DNA from: QHWF01 sp036848175
Lineage (GTDB): Bacteria > Acidobacteriota > Vicinamibacteria > Vicinamibacterales > CAVVIG01
DNA length: 7,987 bases
Assembly: GCA_036848175.1 (NCBI GenBank)
Contig: DAIUKO010000348.1
Location: 1-7,987, forward strand
Reading direction: 5' to 3'
Position numbers and translations under genes: made by a program. The first letter of the stretch is position 1. Every line of letters starts with the position of its first letter. The notes beneath the pieces are model-generated. The model did not search any database, was not told where the DNA came from, and was given only the letters and a program-made list of their open reading frames with translations. Below are positions 1-6,624 of the stretch, one piece after another.

Positions 1-476
1 TCCGCCGCCGCAGTATCGTCGTCATCACCAGCGAGAACTTCGACGGCGAGTGGATTGCCGGCATCATCGAGCGGTTCGGCTACGGCACGGCGCGCGGATC
101 GACGTCACGCGGCGCGGCGCGGGCGCTCCTGCAGCTCAAACGCGAGATGGCGGCGGGGAAGCCGGCGGCGTTCACGCTCGACGGCCCGCGCGGGCCGGCG
201 CGCATCGCGCAGCCGGGCGCGGTGTGGCTCGCGAAAGCGACCGGCAATCCGATTCTGCCGTTTCACATCGAAGCCGATCGCTACTGGACTGCGAACAGCT
301 GGGACCGCACGCAGATTCCGAAACCGTACGCCACAGCGGCGATTGCGATCGGCGAACCGATTCACGTCGACGGCGGCGCCGACGAAGCCGAGATCGAACG
401 ATCGCGGCAACTGCTCGAACGGCGGCTTCAGGCCTTGGAAGCGCGTGCTCGCGTGATGATCGAATCACGGGATTGA
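1..476 (+). CDS. DUF374 lysophospholipid acyltransferase family protein (5' end missing)
   Basis: This is the C-terminal 157 residues of an acyltransferase-like protein; the reading frame is open from base 3 and ends at TGA 474-476. It matches the DUF374 branch of the lysophospholipid/lipid A acyltransferase superfamily, whose members are thought to transfer an acyl chain to a lipid at the inner membrane. Visible hallmarks, counted from the first complete codon, are SENFDGE (10-16), the RGSTSRG block (31-37), DGPRGP (60-65), a G-x-V-x-L-A-x-x-x-G-x-P stretch (72-83) and SWDR...IPKP (99-108), followed by GEP (117-119). The usual N-terminal membrane segment is outside the window. A downstream gene on the same strand starts 90 bases later, so co-transcription is possible. 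The family call is firm. The actual acyl donor and acceptor cannot be deduced. Confidence 0.88.
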   Translation, partial: RRRSIVVITSENFDGEWIAGIIERFGYGTARGSTSRGAARALLQLKREMAAGKPAAFTLDGPRGPARIAQPGAVWLAKATGNPILPFHIEADRYWTANSWDRTQIPKPYATAAIAIGEPIHVDGGADEAEIERSRQLLERRLQALEARARVMIESRD

Positions 477-566
477 TCGCGCTCGTACCAATCTGTCAGC
501 GCTGCTTCAGTTTTCGTCGAATTGGCCGCGGCGTGCCGGGGCATACGCCTTGCCTGTCACCGGCCA

Positions 567-1688
567 ATGTCACCGATTCGTTTTGCGTTGATCATCGCCG
601 TCCTGCTCGCGCCGGCTGCACATGTGAACGCGCAGACGTCAGCGAATCCGCTGGACGCCGGATTCGCGGCGATCCAGAACGGCGACGGCGACACGGCCGC
701 CGCAATCTTCAAATCGGCCCTGGCCCGCGATCCAAAGGACCCGCGTCTGCTGTTTGGCGCCGGTCTCGCGGCGCATCTGCAGGGCCGGGAAAGCGACGCG
801 TTGACGCTATTGAAGCAGGCGCTGCAGTACGAACCGCGGATGACGCAGGCGGCGGCCGTCCTCGGCGAGATTGCCTATCACGAAGGCGACCTCGATCTCG
901 CGATCAAAACCTACGAGCGCGCGCTGACCTATTCGCCGACGAATCTCCCGCTCCGTCAGCGGCTCGAGGCATGGCGGAGCGAAGCGGCGCTGCCGCAGAG
1001 CTCGCAGTCGCTGAAAGACGACCGCTTCGCGATCATGTTCGACGGCCCGGTGCAGGAAAAGCTCGCCACGCGCGCCGCAAGTGTATTGAGCGCCGCGTTC
1101 TGGCGGATTGGCAACGGGCTCGGCGCCTATCCGTCGGCGCAAATCAAGGTGGTCCTCTACTCCGAGCGCCAGTTTCGCGACATTACCGGCGCGCCCGAAT
1201 GGTCCGGCGGCGGATTCGACGGCCAGTTGCGGATGCCCGTCCGTGGCGCGTCGCAGAACCTGCAGCAGTTCGATCGCGTCCTGACCCACGAGCTCACGCA
1301 CGCGATCCTGAAGAGCCTCGCGCCGCGCAACCTTCCGGTCTGGCTGAACGAAGGGCTCGCGATGTACTTCGAAGGCCGCGACGGTCTGCAGTCGGAGCGA
1401 CGGCTCAGGTCCGTAGGCCTGTTCGTCCCGCTCGAAAAGCTGAGCACGAGTTTCACCGGGTTCAACGCCGCGCAAGCCACGCTCGCCTACGAGGAGAGCG
1501 CGTTCGCGACGCGCGCGTTGATCGATCGAATCGGGCTGTCGAACGTCGGCCTCCTGCTACAGGATCTCGATAGCGGTCAGACTCTCGAGCAGGCGATCGA
1601 GCGGTTCGGCGTCACCCTGACGAATTTCGAAGGCGATCTCATGCGCCGCGTCGGCGTGTCGCCGCGCGTTTCGAGGAAAGAACCGTAG
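567..1688 (+). CDS. Exported TPR-repeat protein with a gluzincin (peptidase MA-like) metallopeptidase domain
   Basis: 373 residues. ATG 567 is chosen because it starts a clear signal peptide (MSPIRF, hydrophobic ALIIAVLLAPAA, AHVNAQ near residue 23). The longer frame from TTG 522 would add 15 residues in front of it. No good Shine-Dalgarno sequence is visible before either start. Residues about 25-130 form roughly three TPR units with the typical G-x-x-x-x-A and A-x-x-x-x-P spacing. Residues about 150-270 hold the peptidase domain: HELTH with H241, E242 and H245, then NEGLA with E262 seventeen residues later. This matches a gluzincin zinc site (two His plus downstream Glu, with Glu242 as the general base). 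After export it would act in the periplasm or outside the cell, with the TPRs probably for protein contacts. Substrate unknown. It converges with the cytochrome gene across 17 bases. Confidence 0.87.
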   Translation: MSPIRFALIIAVLLAPAAHVNAQTSANPLDAGFAAIQNGDGDTAAAIFKSALARDPKDPRLLFGAGLAAHLQGRESDALTLLKQALQYEPRMTQAAAVLGEIAYHEGDLDLAIKTYERALTYSPTNLPLRQRLEAWRSEAALPQSSQSLKDDRFAIMFDGPVQEKLATRAASVLSAAFWRIGNGLGAYPSAQIKVVLYSERQFRDITGAPEWSGGGFDGQLRMPVRGASQNLQQFDRVLTHELTHAILKSLAPRNLPVWLNEGLAMYFEGRDGLQSERRLRSVGLFVPLEKLSTSFTGFNAAQATLAYEESAFATRALIDRIGLSNVGLLLQDLDSGQTLEQAIERFGVTLTNFEGDLMRRVGVSPRVSRKEP

Positions 1689-1705
1689 GGCCGGCCCGCC
1701 GGGCT

Positions 1706-3640
1706 TCATTGATACGCCGGCGTCGGGAGCGGCCTTCGCAACCGCACCTCGGCGGGCAGCATCGACGCGGCCGGACGCTCGAACGCGTAGTCGCCGGGAT
1801 CGGTGAAGGTCTTGAGGAACTCGATAATCTCGTAGCGGTTCGCGTCGGTCAGCCCCGCGTAGAACCACCACTCGTGCCCGGTGTTCCAGTTGCCGAGGAC
1901 GTGAGTGTCGAGGACGAACGGCGGCATGTTCGGTGGCGTCAGGAACCGCGCGCCGTCGGTGACGTATCCGAGCTTCTGCGGATCGTACTCGCGCGTCCCG
2001 AGACGGAATGTCTTCGGCCGCTCGTCGACCGGCAGCAGCAGATCGTAGATGGTCGGCACCGATCCGTTGTGCAGGTACGGCGCGGTCGCCCAAATCCCTT
2101 TCAACGTCTTCGCGCGATAGACGCCGCGATCCTTCGTGTCGGGATACTTGTCGTAGTCGCGCAGCGGCACCCGAAAATCGGGCTTACCGCGCGTGGCGCT
2201 CTGCTCCATTGTCCGCTGCTGCTGCTCCGAAATGTGATGCTCGGCGTAGTACGCCTTCATCACGTTCGTGACGACGTCGAATGCGGCCAGGCCGAACGGA
2301 CGCGGACCGTCGGCCGTCATCACCGTCCGCTCGAAGTTGACGGCAGTGCCGGGATCGGTGCCGACGACATCGAGCGGGAACAGTTGATATTCGTTCAGGG
2401 TGCCGCTCTTCGCGTAGGTTTCGTGGCACAACGCGCACGTGCGGTTGAACAGCGCCTGTCCGCGCGCGGCCTTCGCGCGATCGATCGGACCGAGGATCTC
2501 CTCCGGCCATTTCGGCGGCGTCAGTTTGTACGACAACGTCTCCATCGCATAGAGATGATCGAGACGCGCCGTCGTGCGGAAGGTTCCTGGTTCGAAGATG
2601 GCGCCGACGCCGAGCGACTGGCCGATGTTGCGCTCGACGACTGAGTTCGTGTTGGCGCCCCACTGGAACCACGAGGTCCGCTCCATGCCCCACAGATGCG
2701 GGAAACTCACCGGCGCATCGGGCGGCACGGCGTTTCCGCCGGCCGTGAAGTCCTTCGCCTGGAACCCGCCGAACAGCTCGTTGCGGCCGACGCCGAACGC
2801 GTCCGCGCGCCCGTAGCCGTCGAGCGTGCCCAGCTTCATCGACTGCGCGACAATCTGCATCGTCTTCAGGGCGGCGAGGCGCTGATCGAGCAGGCCGCGG
2901 TTGGTTGTGACCGCCTCTTTGAGGCCGTCGAAGAGACGCCGCGGACCTGACGCGCTGCTGTCGAGCAGCTCGTTCGGCTCGTCGGTTGGCGCCGCCACGT
3001 CTTCGTGCTGGACGACGCCGAACTCCGGCACGCGCACCAGCCTGACGCGCTTGCGGCGATCGACGAACCGCGCGAGCCGCGCTGGATCGTCCTTCATCTT
3101 CGCGGTCGTGTCGAAGATCGCGCCGATGAAGGCGTTGACGAACGACATGTTGGGCCCGCCGTCGATGCGAATCGCCTTGCCGTTGAAGTGGATCTCGCCG
3201 ACGTGACACGCGGTGCAGTTGAGGCCCATCATCTGCAGGCCGCTGATCTGCGAGTACCCGATCGTCACGCCGACCGGCAGGCCGTACGGGTTGTACACGC
3301 TCGGCGCATCCGGGATCATGCCGAAGCGTTCGACATTCTCGAGGAACGGCTGATAGCTTGGCTTGCCGTCCGGTCCCGGCACTTCCTGTTCGAGCGCCAG
3401 GAGCCACGCCATCGGGTAGAGCTCACCGCCCTCGGTCAAATGGTAGTACTGCTGCCGCTCGTCGGCGGTCAGTCCGTTCGCGCCGGAGGGCGGCGCCGGT
3501 GCCGGCAGACGGTCCGGCAGATCCTTTGCCACCGGCCAGAGCATCCACATCGGAACGGCCGCAACCAGCAGAACGGCAACCGCAAGGATGGTCAGGACGA
3601 TGCGGCGCGTGCGGCGCGGACGATCATTGCTGTTCGACAC
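1706..3640 (-). CDS. RoxA-like / MauG-superfamily large di-haem cytochrome c (peroxidase or oxygenase)
   Basis: 644 residues from a GTG start (bases 3640-3638) to TGA at 1708-1706. Residues 14-35 are one hydrophobic segment after an Arg-rich N-terminus, so the protein is a signal-anchored or exported periplasmic cytochrome. There are two CxxCH haem c sites: C142-T-A-C145-H146 and C402-A-L-C405-H406. The Trp-rich stretch 316-327 and NTNSVVERNIGQ (330-341) lie between the haems, where MauG/CcpA proteins place an inter-haem Trp. PYLHNGSVPTIYDLL (521-535) and NTGHEWW (586-592) are typical of the large di-haem peroxidase/RoxA-like group. The haem spacing of about 260 residues is far wider than in short CcpA peroxidases (about 150). 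RoxA itself cleaves rubber; other members have unknown or peroxidase roles, so the substrate is open. It appears monocistronic, with its own promoter and a GGAGAG ribosome site. Confidence 0.85.
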   Translation of the reverse strand: MSNSNDRPRRTRRIVLTILAVAVLLVAAVPMWMLWPVAKDLPDRLPAPAPPSGANGLTADERQQYYHLTEGGELYPMAWLLALEQEVPGPDGKPSYQPFLENVERFGMIPDAPSVYNPYGLPVGVTIGYSQISGLQMMGLNCTACHVGEIHFNGKAIRIDGGPNMSFVNAFIGAIFDTTAKMKDDPARLARFVDRRKRVRLVRVPEFGVVQHEDVAAPTDEPNELLDSSASGPRRLFDGLKEAVTTNRGLLDQRLAALKTMQIVAQSMKLGTLDGYGRADAFGVGRNELFGGFQAKDFTAGGNAVPPDAPVSFPHLWGMERTSWFQWGANTNSVVERNIGQSLGVGAIFEPGTFRTTARLDHLYAMETLSYKLTPPKWPEEILGPIDRAKAARGQALFNRTCALCHETYAKSGTLNEYQLFPLDVVGTDPGTAVNFERTVMTADGPRPFGLAAFDVVTNVMKAYYAEHHISEQQQRTMEQSATRGKPDFRVPLRDYDKYPDTKDRGVYRAKTLKGIWATAPYLHNGSVPTIYDLLLPVDERPKTFRLGTREYDPQKLGYVTDGARFLTPPNMPPFVLDTHVLGNWNTGHEWWFYAGLTDANRYEIIEFLKTFTDPGDYAFERPAASMLPAEVRLRRPLPTPAYQ

Positions 3641-3646
3641 GGGTTG

Positions 3647-3652
3647 CTCTCC
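3647..3652 (-). promoter_or_regulatory. Ribosome binding site for the di-haem cytochrome gene
   Basis: On the minus strand GGAGAG is followed by CAACCC and then the GTG start at 3640-3638. The spacing is normal and supports GTG as the true start; no upstream in-frame ATG offers a better site. Confidence 0.7.
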
Positions 3653-3674
3653 AACGGCTGGTGGGGACGCGGGC

Positions 3675-3703
3675 AGAATGGTTCACGCGCCCGGTCGTGT
3701 CAA
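3675..3703 (-). promoter_or_regulatory. Sigma70-like promoter for the di-haem cytochrome gene
   Basis: The minus strand shows a perfect -35 TTGACA (3703-3698), a spacer of exactly 17 bases (3697-3681) and a partial -10 CATTCT (3680-3675). Transcription would begin near 3668, giving a leader of about 28 bases before the GTG, with the GGAGAG ribosome site inside it. The -10 matches only half the consensus, so the promoter may need an activator. Prediction from sequence only. Confidence 0.55.
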
Positions 3704-3724
3704 GAAAAGCAGGACCGATCGACG

Positions 3725-3746
3725 AAAACACTATGCAGAGATAGTG
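3725..3746 (-). terminator. Weak intrinsic terminator after the SDR gene (or upstream operator of the cytochrome promoter)
   Basis: Read on the minus strand, CACTAT and ATAGTG form a perfect 6-bp inverted repeat with a 6-base loop (CTCTGC), followed at once by TTTT. It lies 52 bases past the SDR stop codon and about 20 bases before the -35 box of the cytochrome gene. The stem is short and mostly A/T, so termination would be inefficient. The position also fits a regulator binding site upstream of the next promoter. Confidence 0.4.
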
Positions 3747-3798
3747 CGGAGGGTGGCCGATCTGTTTCATGGCGACCTTGAACGCGTCGCCCCACGAG

Positions 3799-4515
3799 CT
3801 ACCAGGCGATCTCGCGGCGGTCGCTGAAGAATTTTCCGGTCGGACCGTTCGCGGGCAGCGTGGCGAGCCACACGATCGTGTCGGCGCCCGCCTCAACTGA
3901 CCGAGGGGCGCCGCGGCCGCCCATTCGCGTGCGCACCCAGCCCGGATTCACGCAGTTGACCAGCACACCGCGTCCCTTCGTGGACGCCGCGAGTTGAATC
4001 GTCAGCGCGTTGAGCGCCGCTTTCGAGATCGAGTATGCCGGCGCGTACGTCGTCATCGACGACAGCTGACCGGCGCCCGAAGACACGTTGACGACGCGTC
4101 CATACGACCGCGCGACCATGGCGGGCACGAACGCCTGACAGACCTCGACGACGCCGAAGACATTGGTGTCGAACGTCGTGCGGAAGTCCTCGACCGGAAT
4201 GTCGAGTAGCGTCGCCCCCTCGGCGACGAGCACCGCCGCGTTGTTGACGAGGACGTCGACGCCTCCAAACTGCTTCTTCACCTCGCGCTCGCACGCGCGA
4301 ATACTCGCGGCGTCGGTGACGTCGAGCGCAACGGCGGTGACGTCGAGTTTCTCGCCGCGCAGCTCGCCGGCGGCAGCTTCAGCCCTGGCGCGATCGCGTC
4401 CCGTGAGGATCACCCGCAGTCCCTGACCGGCGAGCTGGCGGCAGACTTCGAGTCCAATGCCGCGGTTCGCGCCGGTCACGAGCGCGACGCGGGCGTCGCC
4501 GTCTCGACGAGCCAT
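3799..4515 (-). CDS. Short-chain dehydrogenase/reductase (SDR) family oxidoreductase
   Basis: 238 residues, ATG 4515-4513 to TAG 3801-3799. It is a classical-type SDR with a single Rossmann domain and no signal peptide, so it is a cytosolic NAD(P)H-dependent oxidoreductase. Seen in order: cofactor motif TGANRGIG (14-21), an Arg at 40 just after beta-2 that hints at NADPH preference, LDV (64-66) near the adenine site, NNAA (91-94), Asn118, NVSS (143-146) supplying the catalytic Ser region, Y161-x-x-x-K165, and PGW (about 195-197). The wording around TGANRGIG and NPGWVRT resembles the carbonyl-reductase-like SDRs. The substrate cannot be read from sequence. Its start lies 3 bases after the DUF3500 stop codon with only a weak AGTAGG ribosome site, so translation is probably coupled to that gene. 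Confidence 0.9.
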   Translation of the reverse strand: MARRDGDARVALVTGANRGIGLEVCRQLAGQGLRVILTGRDRARAEAAAGELRGEKLDVTAVALDVTDAASIRACEREVKKQFGGVDVLVNNAAVLVAEGATLLDIPVEDFRTTFDTNVFGVVEVCQAFVPAMVARSYGRVVNVSSGAGQLSSMTTYAPAYSISKAALNALTIQLAASTKGRGVLVNCVNPGWVRTRMGGRGAPRSVEAGADTIVWLATLPANGPTGKFFSDRREIAW

Positions 4516-4518
4516 GGC

Positions 4519-5781
4519 CTACTGGACGCCGGTCGCGTGCGGGTGCTGCTGATAGTGCTGCCGCAGCAGATCCTTGCCGTAGTCGTTGCCGTTCGGCGTG
4601 CGGACGACGACGTGGATGTGCTGAGGGTTGGGCGCGTTCGGATCCTTGGCGTACTGCTTGAGATTGGCCGGTACCTGGTGATCGAACTCGATCAGAATGA
4701 CCGGGCTGTGAATGCGGTAGTAGAAGACGCCGCCCGCCTCCGTCTTGCCGATCCACGCGAACCAGGTGCGGTCGAGGAACCGTTTGACCTCGTCCATCTT
4801 CACCCGTGCGTGGCCATCGTCCATGTTGTCGACGTAGAGCGCGATGAGATCGACCAGCTGCTTCTGCTGCGCGGCTGACACATCGGTGTAGCGAACGCCG
4901 GCGTAGTCGAGAACGACGTTGTCCTTCCACGCTTCGGTGAGATTCTCGTTGCCGGTCTTCGAGACCTTGAGAATCGCCTTCGCCCGCTGCGCGTCGGCAA
5001 GCGCGTTGACCATCGCGAGCCCGCGATTCTGCTCGTCCTGCAGGATGCTCGTGCCCTTGTACTTGCCGGAGGTGGCGACGACTGGCTCGGAGCCGGCGAA
5101 CATCGGCGTCATGACGACCTGGTCGCCGAGGACGAAGTAATTGATGATCGCGTGATGGCCATCGAGCTGCCAGCCCCACGGCTCGGTGGCCGACGGCTTG
5201 CCCATCACGGTGATGTGGTAACGCCACTCGCCGTAGCGATCGAAGTCGTTGTCGTTCATCTCGCCGAGGGTATGGTTGAGACGCATGATGTCGCGCGTCT
5301 GCTCGAGGCCCTTGGCGCTGAGCGAGACGCGCAGCAGGTGAATCGCCGTCTCGCGCTGCGCGTCGCTCATCTCGAGGAAGCTCACACCCTGGCGCACGTA
5401 AAAGTCCTGATTCATCCACTTGCGCCACTCGACATCGTCGACGCCGAACGTCGACTTCTCGCGCTGAGCCGCCGTCAGCGCGACGAGCAGGGCGTCGGCG
5501 GCCTTGCGCACCGGCTCGGTCGAAACGCCGGTGGATTTGATCGCAAACAACCCTGGCTCGATCGTGCCGTTCGTGGTGATCCCCTTGAAGGGCGTCGCGA
5601 GGCCTCGCGTCTCCGCCTCGATTGACATCCTGCGAAAACGCTCCGCGCGCTCGGCATGCGTCTCCGGCGCCTGCGAGCTGACGCGCGACTGCAGCGCGAG
5701 CGCGGACGCCAGGACGCCCGCAAGCGAGAACACGAGCGCGACGCGGACACGAGCGTGATCGCCGAAAGTCATGCCGCGCAT
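4519..5781 (-). CDS. DUF3500 domain-containing exported protein, function unknown
   Basis: 420 residues, ATG 5781-5779 to TAG 4521-4519. The frame stays open to 5880, but that would run into the upstream methyltransferase gene. ATG 5781 has AGGAG six bases ahead, while the next ATG (5772) would sit too far from it. Residues about 11-30 are hydrophobic and are followed by VSSQA, so a signal peptide or anchor is likely. The rest matches DUF3500: GWQLDGHH (203-210), a YYRIHSPVILIEFDHQ block (355-369), and the C-terminal HIHVVVRTPNGNDYGKDLL (388-406). His209, His210, His358, His368, His388 and His390 fall in these conserved blocks, suggesting a metal or catalytic site; this is inference. No biochemical role is known to me. 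It is the middle gene of a three-gene operon with a methyltransferase and an SDR. Confidence 0.87.
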   Translation of the reverse strand: MRGMTFGDHARVRVALVFSLAGVLASALALQSRVSSQAPETHAERAERFRRMSIEAETRGLATPFKGITTNGTIEPGLFAIKSTGVSTEPVRKAADALLVALTAAQREKSTFGVDDVEWRKWMNQDFYVRQGVSFLEMSDAQRETAIHLLRVSLSAKGLEQTRDIMRLNHTLGEMNDNDFDRYGEWRYHITVMGKPSATEPWGWQLDGHHAIINYFVLGDQVVMTPMFAGSEPVVATSGKYKGTSILQDEQNRGLAMVNALADAQRAKAILKVSKTGNENLTEAWKDNVVLDYAGVRYTDVSAAQQKQLVDLIALYVDNMDDGHARVKMDEVKRFLDRTWFAWIGKTEAGGVFYYRIHSPVILIEFDHQVPANLKQYAKDPNAPNPQHIHVVVRTPNGNDYGKDLLRQHYQQHPHATGVQ

Positions 5782-5787
5782 TTTACT

Positions 5788-5792
5788 CTCCT
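5788..5792 (-). promoter_or_regulatory. Ribosome binding site fixing the DUF3500 start
   Basis: AGGAG on the minus strand, six bases before ATG 5781. It decides between ATG 5781 and the in-frame ATG at 5772, which would be 15 bases away from the site. Confidence 0.75.
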
Positions 5793-5793
5793 G

Positions 5794-5814
5794 GACCAAC
5801 GACCATTGACCATT
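5794..5814 (-). repeat. Three tandem imperfect heptamers between methyltransferase and DUF3500 genes
   Basis: On the minus strand the units are AATGGTC, AATGGTC and GTTGGTC, two identical and one differing at the first two bases. They fill most of the 31-base gap, overlap the methyltransferase TAA stop and end two bases before the AGGAG ribosome site. They could be a slippage product or a protein or RNA signal; the sequence alone does not say which. Confidence 0.6.
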
Positions 5815-6580
5815 ACCGCGTAACCCAGTACTCGAAACCACGAACGCGGTCGCAGCCGTGGCTGTTGTCCGGACGGACATCCAGGACGCGACCGCCGGCG
5901 TCTTCGATCAGCGCCAGCACCTTGACGGACGGCATCCCGAACATCGTCATCTGCGACGCCTTGTCTGGCGCGCTGAGCCAGCACTTGAGACGGCGCCACG
6001 CGACCACCGCAGGCCACGGCACGTAGCGCTTCAGATGACGCAGAACGGGAATGCCGGTTTCGGGGTCGACGCCGATCGCCTCGGGCAGCTGAAACATCAG
6101 TCCGCCGCCCGGCGCGAGTACGCGAACGAGTTCCGGAATGTAGCGCTTCACGAGCGCCGGCCTGATGTGCTGCAGGACCAGCCGGCTGTAGACAGCCGTG
6201 AATGAACCGGTCTCGAAACAACTCAAATCGCTCGCGTCATTCAAGACGAAAGAGCAGCCGTTCATGTGGAGTGCGCGGGCGTGCTCGATCATCGATGCGG
6301 CCGCGTCGACGCCGACCGCCTCGTGGAAGTAGTTCGCCAGTGCGTGCGTCACGCGACCGACGCCGCAGCCGAAATCGAGCACCCGTGCGTGCGAGAACGT
6401 CGGCAGCAGCACCGTGAGCTCCGAGACGAACCGCTGCGCATCTGCGACGCCGGTTGCGAAGAATTCGTCAGAGTCCCAGGACGCAAGCTCGCCGTCTGCT
6501 CGCGTCAGCACCGCGCCCAGCGCGTTGGTCCGACCGAGCGCGTCCCACGCAGGCGACACGTGCCGCCAGGTCTTTTTCAT
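5813..6580 (-). CDS. Class I SAM-dependent methyltransferase
   Basis: 255 residues, ATG 6580-6578 to TAA 5815-5813. A GTG at 6604 would add eight residues (MLLYAPTT); the ATG is preferred because MKKTW starts the folded part, though neither start has a good ribosome site. The Rossmann-like methyltransferase core is clear: motif I VLDFGCGVGR (67-76) binds S-adenosylmethionine, GVDAAASMIEHAR (90-102) contains the acidic residue Asp92 expected to hold the ribose, then YSRLVLQHI (131-139) and ELVRVLAPGGGLMFQLP (150-166), as in Methyltransf_11/25 members. The tail (about 170-255) is probably the substrate lid. It is cytosolic, with unknown substrate (small molecule, lipid or protein). It is the first gene of the operon with the DUF3500 and SDR genes and is divergent from the deacetylase gene. 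Confidence 0.87.
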   Translation of the reverse strand: MKKTWRHVSPAWDALGRTNALGAVLTRADGELASWDSDEFFATGVADAQRFVSELTVLLPTFSHARVLDFGCGVGRVTHALANYFHEAVGVDAAASMIEHARALHMNGCSFVLNDASDLSCFETGSFTAVYSRLVLQHIRPALVKRYIPELVRVLAPGGGLMFQLPEAIGVDPETGIPVLRHLKRYVPWPAVVAWRRLKCWLSAPDKASQMTMFGMPSVKVLALIEDAGGRVLDVRPDNSHGCDRVRGFEYWVTR

Positions 6581-6582
6581 AG

Positions 6583-6611
6583 TTGTTGGGGCGTAGAGTA
6601 GCACCTACTGT
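6583..6611 (+). promoter_or_regulatory. Possible promoter for the deacetylase gene
   Basis: TTGTTG (6583-6588), a 17-base spacer and TACTGT (6606-6611) give a weak sigma70-like pair, each box matching three of six consensus bases. Transcription would start near 6618, leaving only about seven bases before ATG 6625, so the mRNA would be almost leaderless. That agrees with the lack of a Shine-Dalgarno sequence before this gene. Weak prediction. Confidence 0.25.
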
Positions 6612-6612
6612 A
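6594..6612. promoter_or_regulatory. Palindrome in the divergent intergenic region, candidate operator
   Basis: TAGAGTAG and CTACTGTA flank a 3-base centre CAC; seven of eight arm positions pair, with AGTAG/CTACT perfect. It sits centrally in the 44 bases between the methyltransferase and deacetylase starts and overlaps the weak -10 TACTGT of the deacetylase. A dimeric regulator bound here could control both directions. No regulator gene is in the window. Confidence 0.4.
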
Positions 6613-6624
6613 AGCTGCGGCGCC

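Noticed and set aside
529..550. Small hairpin upstream of the peptidase gene
   Set aside because: GGCGT/ACGCC pair with a bulge and no U-run; common by chance in G/C-rich DNA and no ribosome site or promoter is tied to it.
50..1573. Long plus-strand open frame spanning the acyltransferase and peptidase genes
   Set aside because: Its translation is Arg/Ala-rich with no recognisable domain; it is an out-of-frame shadow of two well-supported genes in high-GC DNA.
2184..3407. Long minus-strand open frame inside the cytochrome gene
   Set aside because: Low-complexity Arg-rich translation in another frame of a gene with clear haem motifs.
4379..5428. Minus-strand open frame overlapping the DUF3500 and SDR genes
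   Set aside because: It crosses both genes in a different frame and has an Arg-rich, motif-free translation.
5781..5880. Longer N-terminus for the DUF3500 protein starting at 5880
   Set aside because: It would overlap the methyltransferase coding region by 68 bases and place 33 extra residues ahead of the signal segment, while ATG 5781 has a good AGGAG site.
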